Source: Amycolatopsis bartoniae (GTDB taxonomy: Bacteria; Actinomycetota; Actinomycetes; Mycobacteriales; Pseudonocardiaceae). Taken from it: a stretch of DNA of 64,000 nt. This document shows positions 43,537-53,189 of the stretch, piece after piece. Both the position numbers and the translations under genes were made by a program. The stretch's first letter is position 1; each line of letters opens with the position of its first letter. The notes beneath the pieces are model-generated. The model saw only the letters and a list, made by a program, of their open reading frames with translations, did no database searches and was not told the origin of the DNA. The stretch spans positions 180,477-244,476 of the forward strand of contig NZ_JACHWH010000008.1 of NCBI RefSeq assembly GCF_014191255.1, written 5' to 3'.

Positions 43537-44208
43537 TCAGGCGGCGAGCGCGCCCCGGACTGCCTGCCGGTACCGCCGCACCACCAGCTCCACCACTCCC
43601 GCGTGGACCCCCAGCGGCGCGGCCACCACGTCGGCCCCCGCCTCGTCCAGCCGGCGCTGGAACAACCCCGGCGCCAGCAGCCACGACGCCACCGCCACCC
43701 GCCGCTTCCCGTACGACGCCACCGCCTCCGCCACCGAAGGACTCGCCGTCGCCGCGTAACCGATCCGCACGGGACTGTCCAAAACAGACCCCAGAGCGTC
43801 CGCCACGGTACGAACCTCCGCCAACGCCCGCCGGTCACTCGAACCCGCCGCCGCCAGCACCACCGCGTCGCCACGACGGTATCCCGCCGCCACCAGCCGT
43901 TCCCGCAACGCGCCGACCAGCTCCGGCGCCGGGCCGAACGCCTCCGTCAGCACGACGTTCCGGTGCCCGCTCGCCTCGATCTGCGCCGGGATGTCCACGC
44001 GCACGTGATATCCGGAAGCCAGGAACGCGGGCACGACCACCGCCGGGCCGCGCACCGAGCGCAACACCGAGGTCAAGTCCGGCTGCCGGACGTCCGCGTA
44101 CGCCACGCGAACCGGTACCCCTACCTCGGCCTGCACCCGCGCCGCGAGCCGGGTGATGACCCGCGGGCCCGCCGGGTCACGCGTGCCGTGCGCCGCCAGC
44201 ACGATCAT
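43537..44208 (-). CDS. Sirohydrochlorin chelatase-like protein (CbiX family)
   Basis: This is a 223-residue protein with two CbiX-like halves: MIVLAAHGTRDPAG at the start (His of the chelatase motif) and LLAPGLFQRRLDEAGADVV near the end. Chelatases insert iron or cobalt into sirohydrochlorin. As the last gene of the nitrate assimilation operon it should supply siroheme for NirB. ATG 44208 overlaps the nnaR stop (ATGA). Confidence 0.8.
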   Translation of the reverse strand: MIVLAAHGTRDPAGPRVITRLAARVQAEVGVPVRVAYADVRQPDLTSVLRSVRGPAVVVPAFLASGYHVRVDIPAQIEASGHRNVVLTEAFGPAPELVGALRERLVAAGYRRGDAVVLAAAGSSDRRALAEVRTVADALGSVLDSPVRIGYAATASPSVAEAVASYGKRRVAVASWLLAPGLFQRRLDEAGADVVAAPLGVHAGVVELVVRRYRQAVRGALAA

Positions 44209-45308
44209 CGCGCCACCGCCAGCCGGTAGCCCCGCTTCACGACGGTCTGCACGAGCCGCCCCTCCCCGAGCGCCGTGCGCAACCGGCCAATCGCCGTCTC
44301 CACCGCGTGTTCCTCCCCGCCGCCGGGCAACGCCGCCGTCAGCTCCCGCCGCGACACCACTCGCCCGGGCTCCCGTGCCAGCGCCCGCAGCACCGCCATG
44401 GGCGCGGGCGGGATCTCACACAGCTGACCGTCCACAATGGCCGCCTGCCCACGCAGCTCGATCTGCCGTCCCGCCGCGCACAACCGCGGCGAGCGGTCCG
44501 TCAACGCCTGCCCCACCGTCCTCGCCAGCGCGCCGATCCGCGCCCGGTCCGGCTGCACCGTCGGAATGCCCAGCGCCGCCAGCGGAGCTGCCGTGATCGG
44601 CCCGACGCACGCGACCAGCACCCGGTGCGTGAGCGCGTCGACCAGCGCCGCGTGCCGCCCGGTGCGCTTGGCCACCGCCAGCATGCTCGCCGCCGCCGGT
44701 GCGCTCGTGAACGGCATCGCGTCTATCCCGCCGTCGAGCACCGCGTCCAGCAACCGGTCCAGCGGGCCCGGGTCGGCGGGCCCCACCCAGCGGTACACGG
44801 GTACCTCGATCACCTCGGCCCCGGCCGCCCGCAGCGAGTCCACGAAGTACGGCAGCGGCTCGCCGTGCAGCTGCACCGCGACCCGCTGCCCCGCAACCCC
44901 CGAGTCGAGCAGGTGCTGCAACAACTCCGCGTTACTCTCCGACGCGGGTGAGTACTGTTCGGACAGTCCCGCCGCGCGGATCGCCCCGCGCGCCTTCGGT
45001 CCACGGGCGAGCAGCGTCGCCTTGTCCAGCCGTTGCAGCAGTTCCTCGCCCAGTCCCCAGCCCTCCGCCGCTTCGATCCAGCCCCGGAAGCCGATGCCGG
45101 TGGTCGCGACGACGACGTCCACCGGCTCCTCCAGCAAGCCGGTGGTCGCCGCGTACAGCTCGGTGTCGTCTGCCAACGGCACGATCCGGAGCGCCGGGCC
45201 GTACCGCACCGTCGCGCCCTTGCGCACCAGCAGGGCGCCGAGCTCGTCGGCGCGCCGGGCGGCGGTGATGCCCACCGCGAACCCGGCGAGCGGCGGGATC
45301 TGGGTCAT
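44205..45308 (-). CDS. nnaR: NnaR-type regulator: HemD domain fused to OmpR-like winged helix
   Basis: This is a 367-residue protein. Residues 1-255 are a HemD fold (FAVGITAARRADELGALLV, TTGIGFRGWIEAAEGWG). Residues 275-367 are a winged helix of the OmpR kind (GRVVSRRELTAALPGGGEEHAVETAIGRLRTALG, VVKRGYRLAV). This is the architecture of NnaR, which with GlnR activates nitrite/nitrate assimilation in Streptomyces and mycobacteria. It lies inside the operon it should control and overlaps nirD by ATGA. Confidence 0.88.
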   Translation of the reverse strand: MTQIPPLAGFAVGITAARRADELGALLVRKGATVRYGPALRIVPLADDTELYAATTGLLEEPVDVVVATTGIGFRGWIEAAEGWGLGEELLQRLDKATLLARGPKARGAIRAAGLSEQYSPASESNAELLQHLLDSGVAGQRVAVQLHGEPLPYFVDSLRAAGAEVIEVPVYRWVGPADPGPLDRLLDAVLDGGIDAMPFTSAPAAASMLAVAKRTGRHAALVDALTHRVLVACVGPITAAPLAALGIPTVQPDRARIGALARTVGQALTDRSPRLCAAGRQIELRGQAAIVDGQLCEIPPAPMAVLRALAREPGRVVSRRELTAALPGGGEEHAVETAIGRLRTALGEGRLVQTVVKRGYRLAVAR

Positions 45309-45643
45309 GGATTGACGTGCACCACCCCGTCGGCGACGTGCACCTCGTACGTGCGGATGGCCACCGACTCGTCGTCGAGGCACACCCCGGTGCGCAGGTC
45401 GAACCGCTGCTTGAGCAGGGGCGAGGCCACGAACGGTGCACCGCCCACGTCGCCGACCAACCCTCGCGAGAGCACTGCCGCACGTGCGAACGGGTCTATA
45501 TTGGACAGTCCATAGAGGTCGCCGCTCGCGGTCAGGAAGATCGCCACCTGCCTGCCGTCCGGCAGCAGGGCCGCGACCCCGCGGCCGGGGATCAGCCGCG
45601 CCAGCTCGCACACCACGACCGTCCGCGTCTGCATCGTGGTCAT
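45305..45643 (-). CDS. nirD: Nitrite reductase (NADH) small subunit NirD
   Basis: This is a 112-residue Rieske-fold protein. It lacks the Rieske Cys-His ligands, as NirD proteins do, so it is structural. Segments LSNIDPFARAAVLSRGLVGD and VASPLLKQRFDLRTGVCLDD are diagnostic. It partners NirB in the cytoplasm. Its start overlaps the nirB stop by four bases. Confidence 0.92.
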   Translation of the reverse strand: MTTMQTRTVVVCELARLIPGRGVAALLPDGRQVAIFLTASGDLYGLSNIDPFARAAVLSRGLVGDVGGAPFVASPLLKQRFDLRTGVCLDDESVAIRTYEVHVADGVVHVNP

Positions 45644-48156
45644 CGGGACACCACCTCCGGTACACCCAGCAGCACGGGAACCTTCTGCTCCCGCTCCGCG
45701 CTGAACGAGATCGTCGGATCAGGCGCGCCGGGCGCGTTCACGAAGGACGTGAAACGCGCGAGCTTCTCCGGGTCCTCCAGCACACCGCGCCACTCGTCGG
45801 CGTAGTTCTCCACGTGCTTGGCCATCGCCGCGTCGAGCTCCTCGCAGATACCCAGCTTGTCGTCCACGATCACCTCGCGCAGGTGGTCCAGGCCGCCTTC
45901 CATCTCCTCGATCCACGGCGCGGTCCGCTGCAGCCGGTCGGCGGTGCGCACGTAGAACATGATGAACCGGTCGATGTACCGGATGAGCGACTCCGAGTCC
46001 ACATCGGACACCAGCAGTTCGGCGTGCCGAGGGAAGGTGCCGCCGTTCCCGCCGACGTAGAGGTTCCAGCCCTTCTCCGTCGCGATCACGCCGAAGTCCT
46101 TTCCCCGCGCTTCGGCGCACTCACGGGCACAACCCGAGACGCCGGCCTTGAGCTTGTGCGGTGACCGCAGGCCGCGGTAGCGCAGCTCCAGTTCCACCGC
46201 CATGCCCACGCTGTCCTGCACGCCGTAGCGGCACCACGTCGAGCCGACGCAGGACTTCACCGTGCGCAGCGACTTGCCGTACGCGTGCCCGGACTCCATC
46301 CCCGCGTCCACCAGCCGCTTCCAGATGTGCGGCAGCTGGTCGACGGTGGCGCCGAACATGTCGATCCGCTGTCCACCGGTGATCTTGGTGTACAGCCCGA
46401 ACTCCTCGGCGACCTCGGCGATCACCTTGAGCTTCGCCGGGGTGATCTCGCCACCCGCGATGCGCGGCACCACCGAGTACGTGCCGTTGCGCTGCATGTT
46501 GGCGAGGAAGTGGTCGTTGGTGTCCTGCAGGCTCGCCAGCTCGCCGTCGAGGACGTGCACGCCGTCGCGCTCCGTGGTGCCGATCGTGGCGAGGATCGAG
46601 GCGACCGCGGGCTTGCAGATCGCGCAACCGGTGCCCGTGCCGTGCTTGGCGATCAGCTCGCCGAACGTGGTGATGCGGGTGGCCTTGATGATCTCGAACA
46701 GCTCCCGGCGCGAGTGCGTGAAGTGCTCGCACACCGCCTTCGACTGCACGACCCCGCACGCGTCGAGCAGCTTCGACAGCATCGGCACGCACGAACCACA
46801 CGTCGTGCCCGCCCGCGTGCAGCCCTTGATCGCGGCGACGCTGTCGCAGCCCTGCGTGCGGATGGCCTCGGTGATCGCGCCCTTGGTCACGTTGTTGCAC
46901 GAGCAGATCCCGGCCTCGTCGGGCAGCGCGTCGACACCGACCGAACCGGATGCACCCTCCGGAGCGAGCATCGCCGCCGGGTCGGCGGGCAGCGGGCTGC
47001 CGACGAGCGGGCGCAGCAGGTTGTACGCGCTCGCGTCGCCGACGAGGATCCCGCCGAGCAGGACTCCGTCCGGGGACACCACGAGCTTCTTGTAGTAGCC
47101 CGAAACCGCGTCGGCGAGCACGACCTCCAGCGCGCCTTCGGTGGCGGCGTGCGCGTCGCCGAAGCTCGCCACGTCGACGCCCATCAGCTTCAGCTTCGTC
47201 GACAGGTCGGCACCGGGGAACTCGCCGTCCTTGCCCAGCAGCTGCCCGGCGACGAGCTCCGCCATCGTGTACCCGGGCGCGACGAGCCCGTAGCAGCGGC
47301 CCTCGACCGCCGCGCACTCGCCGATCGCCCAGATGGCGGGATCGCTGGTGCGGCAGGCCGAATCGACGAGCACCCCACCACGCTCCCCCACGGCGAGCCC
47401 GGCTGCACGAGCCAGCTCGTCGCGCGGACGGACCCCGGCGGAGAACACGATCAGGTCGAGGTCCAGCTCGGTGCCGTTGGTGAGGCTCGCCGTCAGCCGG
47501 TCGCCGTCCGGCTCGATCTTCGCCGCGGACGTTCCTGTGTGGACGGTCAGGTCCAGCTCGGTGACGAGCTTGCGCAACAGGTTGCCGCCGCCGTCGTCGA
47601 CCTGGATCGGCATCAGCCGCGGGGCCATCTCGACCACGTGCGGCGAGAGACCCATGTCCCGCAACGCCTTCGCCGCTTCCAGCCCGAGCAGCCCGCCACC
47701 GACGACCATCGCCGCCGCACGGCCGCGCTTACGGGCCTTGGCGTTCTCCACCGCCTCGCGGATAGCGTCGAGGTCCTCGATCGTCCGGTACACGAAGCAG
47801 CCGGGCAGGTCGTGGCCGGGCACCGGCGGTACGAACGGCTTCGACCCGGTGGCCAGCACGAGCGCGTCGTAGGTTTCGGTGTGCCCGCTCGCGGTGGTGA
47901 CCGTGCGAGCCTCCCGGTCGACGGCCACCACCGGGTCGCCGAGCCGCAGCTCGACGCCGGTGTGCGCACCGAGGTCGAGTGCCTGCGCGTCCCAGCCGTC
48001 CACGTAGGACGTGAGCGCGACCCGGTCGTACGCCGGGCGGGGCTCCTCGCCGAGCACGACGACCCGCCACGTCCCCTCGGTGTCCGCCGCCCGCAGTTCC
48101 GCCACGAGCCGGTGTCCCACCATGCCGTGGCCGGCGACGACCAGTGTCCGCGTCAT
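45640..48156 (-). CDS. nirB: Nitrite reductase (NADH) large subunit NirB
   Basis: This is an 838-residue protein. Residues 1-290 are an FAD/NAD-binding oxidoreductase (VAGHGMVGHRLVAEL). A BFD-type [2Fe-2S] segment with CSCNNVTKG and TTCGSC is near residue 425. The C-terminal half is a siroheme/[4Fe-4S] reductase with SCVGSTWC (CX5C) and SGCAREC (CX3C). It reduces nitrite to ammonia with NADH. GAGGAGGA lies ahead of ATG 48156. Confidence 0.94.
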   Translation of the reverse strand: MTRTLVVAGHGMVGHRLVAELRAADTEGTWRVVVLGEEPRPAYDRVALTSYVDGWDAQALDLGAHTGVELRLGDPVVAVDREARTVTTASGHTETYDALVLATGSKPFVPPVPGHDLPGCFVYRTIEDLDAIREAVENAKARKRGRAAAMVVGGGLLGLEAAKALRDMGLSPHVVEMAPRLMPIQVDDGGGNLLRKLVTELDLTVHTGTSAAKIEPDGDRLTASLTNGTELDLDLIVFSAGVRPRDELARAAGLAVGERGGVLVDSACRTSDPAIWAIGECAAVEGRCYGLVAPGYTMAELVAGQLLGKDGEFPGADLSTKLKLMGVDVASFGDAHAATEGALEVVLADAVSGYYKKLVVSPDGVLLGGILVGDASAYNLLRPLVGSPLPADPAAMLAPEGASGSVGVDALPDEAGICSCNNVTKGAITEAIRTQGCDSVAAIKGCTRAGTTCGSCVPMLSKLLDACGVVQSKAVCEHFTHSRRELFEIIKATRITTFGELIAKHGTGTGCAICKPAVASILATIGTTERDGVHVLDGELASLQDTNDHFLANMQRNGTYSVVPRIAGGEITPAKLKVIAEVAEEFGLYTKITGGQRIDMFGATVDQLPHIWKRLVDAGMESGHAYGKSLRTVKSCVGSTWCRYGVQDSVGMAVELELRYRGLRSPHKLKAGVSGCARECAEARGKDFGVIATEKGWNLYVGGNGGTFPRHAELLVSDVDSESLIRYIDRFIMFYVRTADRLQRTAPWIEEMEGGLDHLREVIVDDKLGICEELDAAMAKHVENYADEWRGVLEDPEKLARFTSFVNAPGAPDPTISFSAEREQKVPVLLGVPEVVSR

Positions 48157-48182
48157 GACTCGTTCCTCCTCACGCAGCTCTT

Positions 48183-49538
48183 TCAGACCCGGGCCTGGGC
48201 CAGGGCCGGCTGCTTTTCACTGACCTCGGACCTGCGCAGGTACACCGCCCAGGTCACGACGAAGCACACCCCGTAGAACACGAGGAACCCGATGAAGGCC
48301 GACAACCCGCTCCCCGTGCTCAGGAACGACTGCCGGAACGCCAGGTTGACCAGCAGGCCGCCGAACGCACCGATCGCGCCGGCCAGGCCGATGAGGGCGC
48401 CGGAGAGCTTCCGCGCCCGGAGCAGCTCCGCCGCCTCGTCCGCACCGGCGTCGATCGCGGCCTTCGCCTTGGCCTTGAAGATCGCCGGGATCATCTTGTA
48501 CGTCGACCCGTTGCCGACGCCCGTCAGCACGAACAGCACGACGAACGCGGTGGTGAACAGTCCCAGCGACTTGGCCTCCGAGGCGACGATCAGCACCACC
48601 GTCATCGCGGCCATGCCGAGGAAGTTCCAGAACGTGACCCGGCCGCCGCCGATCCGGTCGGACAGCCAGCCGCCGACGGGCCGCGCCAGCGAGCCGAGCA
48701 GCGGGCCGAGGAAGGTCACGTACGCGGCCTGCAGCGGGGTGCGACCGAACTGGTTCTGCAGCACCAGGCCGAAGGCGAAGCTGTAGCCGATGAACGAGCC
48801 GAAGGTGCCGATGTACAGGAAGGACATCACCCAGCAGTGCGCGTCCTTCATGACCTCGCGCATGCCCTTGCGGTCGTTGCGGACCGACGCGAGGTTGTCC
48901 ATGAACAACGCGGCACCCGTGGCGGCGAGCACGATCAGCGGGATGTACACGGCCAGCATCAGCCTCGGCGCGCTCGTCCCCGCGGTCGCGATGATCAACA
49001 GTCCGACCAGCTGGATGACCGCCACGCCGAGGTTGCCGCCACCGGCGTTCAACCCCAGCGCCATGCCCTTCTTCTTCTCCGGGAAGAAGGCGTTGATGTT
49101 CGTCATCGACGAGGCGAAGTTCCCACCACCTACTCCACAAAGGACGGACAGCAGCAGGAACACGCCCAGCGGCGTACCGGGCTTCATCACGAACGCCGCC
49201 GTGATCGACGGGATCAGCAGCAGCAACGCGCTGATGATCGTCCAGTTGCGACCACCGAACCTGGCGACCGCGAAGTTGTACGGGATCCGGGCGAACGCGC
49301 CGACGAGCGTCGCCGTCGAGGTCAGCAGGAACTTGTCGGCCGCGGACAGGTGGTAGGGCGTGCCCATGAACAGCACCAGCACCGACATCAGGCTCCAGAT
49401 GGAGAACCCGACGTGCTCGGAGAAGATGGAGAACCACAGGTTGCGGTTGGCCACCTTCCTCCCGGTGGCGGCCCAGAACGTGTCGTCTTCCGGCGTCCAG
49501 TGGTCGATCCACCGGCGGCCGCGGGTCGCAGTCGTCAT
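48183..49538 (-). CDS. narK: Nitrate/nitrite transporter, NarK/NasA family
   Basis: This is a 451-residue MFS permease with about twelve helices. The nitrate signature is GVGGGNFASSMTNINAFFPEKKKGMALGLNAGGGNLG and a second is ARPVGGWLSDRIGGGRVT. It should import nitrate or export nitrite. AGGAG lies eight bases ahead of ATG 49538; the longer frame upstream belongs to the FAD/BFD reductase on another frame. It sits between the reductase subunit gene and nirB. Confidence 0.92.
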   Translation of the reverse strand: MTTATRGRRWIDHWTPEDDTFWAATGRKVANRNLWFSIFSEHVGFSIWSLMSVLVLFMGTPYHLSAADKFLLTSTATLVGAFARIPYNFAVARFGGRNWTIISALLLLIPSITAAFVMKPGTPLGVFLLLSVLCGVGGGNFASSMTNINAFFPEKKKGMALGLNAGGGNLGVAVIQLVGLLIIATAGTSAPRLMLAVYIPLIVLAATGAALFMDNLASVRNDRKGMREVMKDAHCWVMSFLYIGTFGSFIGYSFAFGLVLQNQFGRTPLQAAYVTFLGPLLGSLARPVGGWLSDRIGGGRVTFWNFLGMAAMTVVLIVASEAKSLGLFTTAFVVLFVLTGVGNGSTYKMIPAIFKAKAKAAIDAGADEAAELLRARKLSGALIGLAGAIGAFGGLLVNLAFRQSFLSTGSGLSAFIGFLVFYGVCFVVTWAVYLRRSEVSEKQPALAQARV

Positions 49539-49552
49539 GTTTTCCGCTCCTG

Positions 49553-50998
49553 TCAGGAAGTTGTCGCGAGCCACTCGGAGATGCCGCACACCGCGTCCCG
49601 GCAGCTGCCGCAGCCGGTCGTCGCCCTGGTCGCCGACGCGAGCCCGGCCACGTCGGTGGCCCCGGCACGGAACGCTTCGACCAGGCGCCCCTTCGTCACC
49701 GAGTTGCAGCGGCACACGACGGCGGAGGCGGGCAGGTCGGCCGGGCCGCCCGCGACCGACGTGCCCGAAGGCAGCGTGCGGCCGAGCAGGACGGCGAGGC
49801 GGTCGGCGGGCACGGGTACCCCGCGGTCGTAGAGCTGGGTGATGGTGGCCGCCGCGTCGGGTGCGCCGAGGAGGATCGCTCCGGTGACGCGGTCTTCGCG
49901 GATCACGAGTTTCGTGTAGCGGCCGCCGGTCGGGTCGGCGAGGGAGAGCACCTCGGCGTGCGCGTCGTGCACGTCGGTGTGCGCCTCGCCGAGCGCGGTC
50001 AGGTCGACGCCGCGGGCCTTGAGCTTGGTGACCACCTGCGTGCCGCGGTAACGCGCGGCGACGTGGGTGCCGGTGAGCAGGTCGGCGAGCACCGCCGCCT
50101 GCTGCCACGCGGGTTCCACCAGCCCGGACACCGTGCCGGGGTGCTGCGCGCAGTCGCCGATCGCGTACACGCGCCCGTCGCTGGTGCGCAGCGAGTCGTC
50201 GACGACGACCCCGCGGTCGACCGCCAGCCCGGCGTCCCGGGCCAGTTCGGTCTCCGCCCGCACACCGGCGGAGACCACGACGAGGTCGGCGGCGACCTTG
50301 CTGCCGTCGTCGAGCTTGAGGCCGCTGCCCGGCAGGTAGCGGGCAGCGGAGGCGTTGAGCCGGAAGTCGATGCCGTGCGTGCCTAGCAGCCGGGCCAGCA
50401 CGTGGCCCGCGCCCGCGTCGAGCTGGCGCTCCATGACGTGCCCCGCGGGGTGCACGACGGTGACGAGGTTGCCGCGTCCGGCCAGGCCGCGGGCGGCTTC
50501 GAGGCCGAGCAGGCCGCCGCCCAGCACCGCGACCGGCGCCCCGGCCTTCGCCACGTCGAGGATGCGGTCGCAGTCCTCCAGTGTCCGGAAGGTGACCACG
50601 CCCGGCGCGGGAGTGCCGTCCTCGCGGGTCAGCCCTTCGACCGGCGGCAACCACGGCTTGCTGCCGGTGGCCAGCACGAGCGCGTCGTAGTCCACAATGG
50701 ATCCGTCGTCGAGCGTGACGTGCCGCCGCTCGCGGTCGATGCCGGTGGCCCGGACTCCCGTGCGCAGGTCCACGTGGTGCTCGGCCGCCCAGCCGGACTC
50801 GTGCAGCCGCACCAGGTCCGCGTGCATGGTTCCCGCGACGACGGCCGAGAGCAGCACGCGGTTGTAGGCGTGGTGCGGCTCTTCGCCGACGATAGTGAGC
50901 GCGACGGCGGCGCCTTCCGGGTCGCGGCGGCGGATCTCGTCGGCCAGCCGCGCCCCGGCCATGCCGTACCCGAGCACGACGACCTTGCGCGGAGTCAT
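49553..50998 (-). CDS. FAD-dependent nitrate reductase electron-transfer subunit with BFD domain
   Basis: This is a 481-residue protein. The NirB-like N-terminal FAD/NAD oxidoreductase (VVVLGYGMAGARLADEI, LATGSKPWLPPVEG, VLGGGLLGLEAARGL) is followed by a C-terminal BFD-type [2Fe-2S] segment CRCNSVTKGRLV...TTGCGSC. It probably passes NADH electrons to the nitrate reductase encoded just upstream, like the NasB/NasC-type subunits of assimilatory reductases. ATG 50998 overlaps the nasA stop (ATGA). Confidence 0.87.
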   Translation of the reverse strand: MTPRKVVVLGYGMAGARLADEIRRRDPEGAAVALTIVGEEPHHAYNRVLLSAVVAGTMHADLVRLHESGWAAEHHVDLRTGVRATGIDRERRHVTLDDGSIVDYDALVLATGSKPWLPPVEGLTREDGTPAPGVVTFRTLEDCDRILDVAKAGAPVAVLGGGLLGLEAARGLAGRGNLVTVVHPAGHVMERQLDAGAGHVLARLLGTHGIDFRLNASAARYLPGSGLKLDDGSKVAADLVVVSAGVRAETELARDAGLAVDRGVVVDDSLRTSDGRVYAIGDCAQHPGTVSGLVEPAWQQAAVLADLLTGTHVAARYRGTQVVTKLKARGVDLTALGEAHTDVHDAHAEVLSLADPTGGRYTKLVIREDRVTGAILLGAPDAAATITQLYDRGVPVPADRLAVLLGRTLPSGTSVAGGPADLPASAVVCRCNSVTKGRLVEAFRAGATDVAGLASATRATTGCGSCRDAVCGISEWLATTS

Positions 50999-53064
50999 GC
51001 CACCTCCAGCTTGACGGCGCACACCTTGAACTCGGGCATCCGGCTCGTCGGGTCCAGCGCGGGGTTGGTCAGCAGGTTCGCCCGCTGCGCACCCGCGAAG
51101 TGGAACGGCAGGAACACGACGTCCGGGCGCATCGAGGAGACGCAGCGCACGCGCGCGGTCATCTCGCCGCGCCGCGACGCGAGCCGCGCCCAGTCGCCTT
51201 CGCCCAGGCCACAACGGGAAGCGGTGTCGGGATGCACCTCCACGTACGCCTCCGGCACGACGTCGTTGAGCTCGGCGACCAGCCGTGTCTGCGCGCCGGA
51301 CTGGTAGTGCTGCAGCACCCGGCCGGTGGTGAGCTGCAAGGGAAACTCCTCGTCCGTGGGCTCGGCGGGGCCGCGGTGCTCGACCGGAACGAACCGCGCG
51401 CGCCCGTCGGGGTGCGCGAACCGGTCGAGGAACACTCGCGGGGTTCCTTCGTGTGCTTCGCCGGGAACGGGCCAGTACAGTGCTTCGCCCGCCCGCAGCC
51501 GGTCGTAGGTGATGCCGGAGTAGTCGGCGAGGCCGCCCTTCGAGGCCGCGCGGAGTTCGGTGAACACGGTCTCCGCGTCGACGGGAAAGCGTTCCGCCGG
51601 CTGGCCGAGCCGCGTCGCGAGCCCTTGCAGGACCTGGAGATCCGTGCGCACCCCCGCGGGCGGCGGGAGCGCGCGACGACGCAGCAGGACGCGGCCTTCG
51701 AGGTTGGTCATCGTGCCGCTCTCCTCGGCCCACTGCGTCACCGGCAGCACGACGTCCGCCAGCGCGGCGGTCTCCGACAGCACCAGGTCCGCGACCACCA
51801 GTAGGTCCAAAGAGGACAGTCGGTCCGCGACGTGCGCCGAGCGTGGCGCCGACACGACGACATTGCTGCCGAACACCAGCAGCGCCTTCGGCCCGCCTTC
51901 CGTGCCCAGCGCGTCGAGCAGCTCGTACGCCGAGCGACCCGGCCCCGGCAGCGACTCCGCGGGAATCCCCCACACTCCCGCGACGTGCTCGCGCGCGGCC
52001 GGGTCGTCGATCTTCCGGTAACCGGGCAGCTGGTCGGCCTTCTGGCCGTGCTCCCGGCCACCCTGGCCGTTGCCCTGCCCGGTGAGGCAGCCGTAGCCGG
52101 AGCCGCGGCGACCGGGAAGTCCCAGCGCCAGCGCGAGGTTGATCCACGCGCTGACCGTGTCGGAGCCGCTCGCGTGCTGTTCCGTGCCGCGCGCGGTGAG
52201 GATGTAGGCGTTGCGCGCCTTGGCGAGTCGCTCGGCGACCTGGCGCTGGTCGGTGGCGGAGACTCCGGTCACGCGCTCGACGCGTTCCGGCCACCACCGC
52301 GCGGCGATCCGCCACACCGCGTCGAAACCGTGCGTGCGCTCGTCCACATAGGACCGGTCGACGTGCCCGTCGGCGACCGCGGCGTGCAGGATTCCCAGCG
52401 CGAGCGCGAGATCCGTGCCGGGCGCGGGCGCCAGGTGCAGGTTGCCCTGCTCCGCCGTCGGCGTGCGCCGGGGGTCGGCCACGACCAGCCCGCCGACCTC
52501 CTTGGCGCGGCGCAGGTGCTGCATGAACGGCGGCATGGTCTCGGCCGGGTTCGAGCCGACGAGCAGCACGGCGTCGGCCTCGGCCAGGTCGGTGAGCGGG
52601 AACGGCATCCCGCGGTCCAGCCCGAACGCCCTGTTGCCCGCGGCGGCGGCCGAGGACATGCAGAACCGGCCGTTGTAGTCGACCTGCGAGGTACCCAGCG
52701 CGACGCGCGCGAACTTCCCCAGCAGATAGGACTTTTCGTTCGTCAGCCCGCCGCCGCCGAACAACGCGGCCGCGTCCTTGCCGTGGCGCGCCTGGATTTC
52801 CGTCACGCGCCGGGCGATCAGGTCGAGCGCGTCGTCCCAGTCCGCGGGCACGAGCTCGCCGTCGACGCGGACGAGCGGCGTAGTGAGCCGCGCGGGCGAG
52901 GTGAGCAGGGAGCCGGACGTCCAGCCCTTCTGGCACAGGCCGCCGCCGTTGGTCGGGAACTCACGCGGAGCCACTGTGGTGCCCGTCACGGTCATTCCGC
53001 ACTGCAGCGCGCAGTACGGGCAGTGGGTCGCGGTTCCGACCTGCTGGTCAGCCGTCAACGTCAC
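50995..53064 (-). CDS. nasA: Assimilatory nitrate reductase, molybdopterin subunit
   Basis: This is a 689-residue molybdopterin oxidoreductase. The [4Fe-4S] cysteines are CPYCALQC near the N terminus and GGLCQKGW; the Mo-coordinating Cys is in NGRFCMSSAA. Cofactor-binding segments LVGSNPAETMP, GQGNGQGGREHGQKADQLPGYR and LQLTTGRVLQHYQSGAQT follow. It lacks a C-terminal BFD domain; that role is taken by the next gene. AGGAGG lies seven bases ahead of GTG 53064. It starts the leftward nitrate operon. Confidence 0.92.
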   Translation of the reverse strand: MTLTADQQVGTATHCPYCALQCGMTVTGTTVAPREFPTNGGGLCQKGWTSGSLLTSPARLTTPLVRVDGELVPADWDDALDLIARRVTEIQARHGKDAAALFGGGGLTNEKSYLLGKFARVALGTSQVDYNGRFCMSSAAAAGNRAFGLDRGMPFPLTDLAEADAVLLVGSNPAETMPPFMQHLRRAKEVGGLVVADPRRTPTAEQGNLHLAPAPGTDLALALGILHAAVADGHVDRSYVDERTHGFDAVWRIAARWWPERVERVTGVSATDQRQVAERLAKARNAYILTARGTEQHASGSDTVSAWINLALALGLPGRRGSGYGCLTGQGNGQGGREHGQKADQLPGYRKIDDPAAREHVAGVWGIPAESLPGPGRSAYELLDALGTEGGPKALLVFGSNVVVSAPRSAHVADRLSSLDLLVVADLVLSETAALADVVLPVTQWAEESGTMTNLEGRVLLRRRALPPPAGVRTDLQVLQGLATRLGQPAERFPVDAETVFTELRAASKGGLADYSGITYDRLRAGEALYWPVPGEAHEGTPRVFLDRFAHPDGRARFVPVEHRGPAEPTDEEFPLQLTTGRVLQHYQSGAQTRLVAELNDVVPEAYVEVHPDTASRCGLGEGDWARLASRRGEMTARVRCVSSMRPDVVFLPFHFAGAQRANLLTNPALDPTSRMPEFKVCAVKLEVA

Positions 53065-53113
53065 GGGACACCTCCTCACCTCGACGCGTACCGACGGTAA
53101 GGAGGGCTTGTTA

Positions 53114-53138
53114 CCTGGAAACGTCCGAATGTTTCAGG
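53114..53138. promoter_or_regulatory. Inverted repeat upstream of nasA, GlnR/NnaR candidate
   Basis: CCTGGAAAC (53114-53122) and GTTTCAGG (53131-53138) form an inverted repeat with one bulged base about 50 bp upstream of nasA. On the minus strand GTCAA-N6-GAAAC nearby (around 53146-53131) resembles the GlnR half-site pattern GTnAC-N6-GAAAC. The placement fits nitrogen control, but the match is partial. Confidence 0.45.
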
Positions 53139-53189
53139 CGTTTGACATTGCTCGGCAATCGCGGCGGGCAGGTGGTGAGAAGCCGCTGC

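Noticed and set aside
51843..53100. Long plus-strand frames over the nitrate reductase gene
   Set aside because: They are antisense shadows of nasA with Arg/Pro-rich composition.
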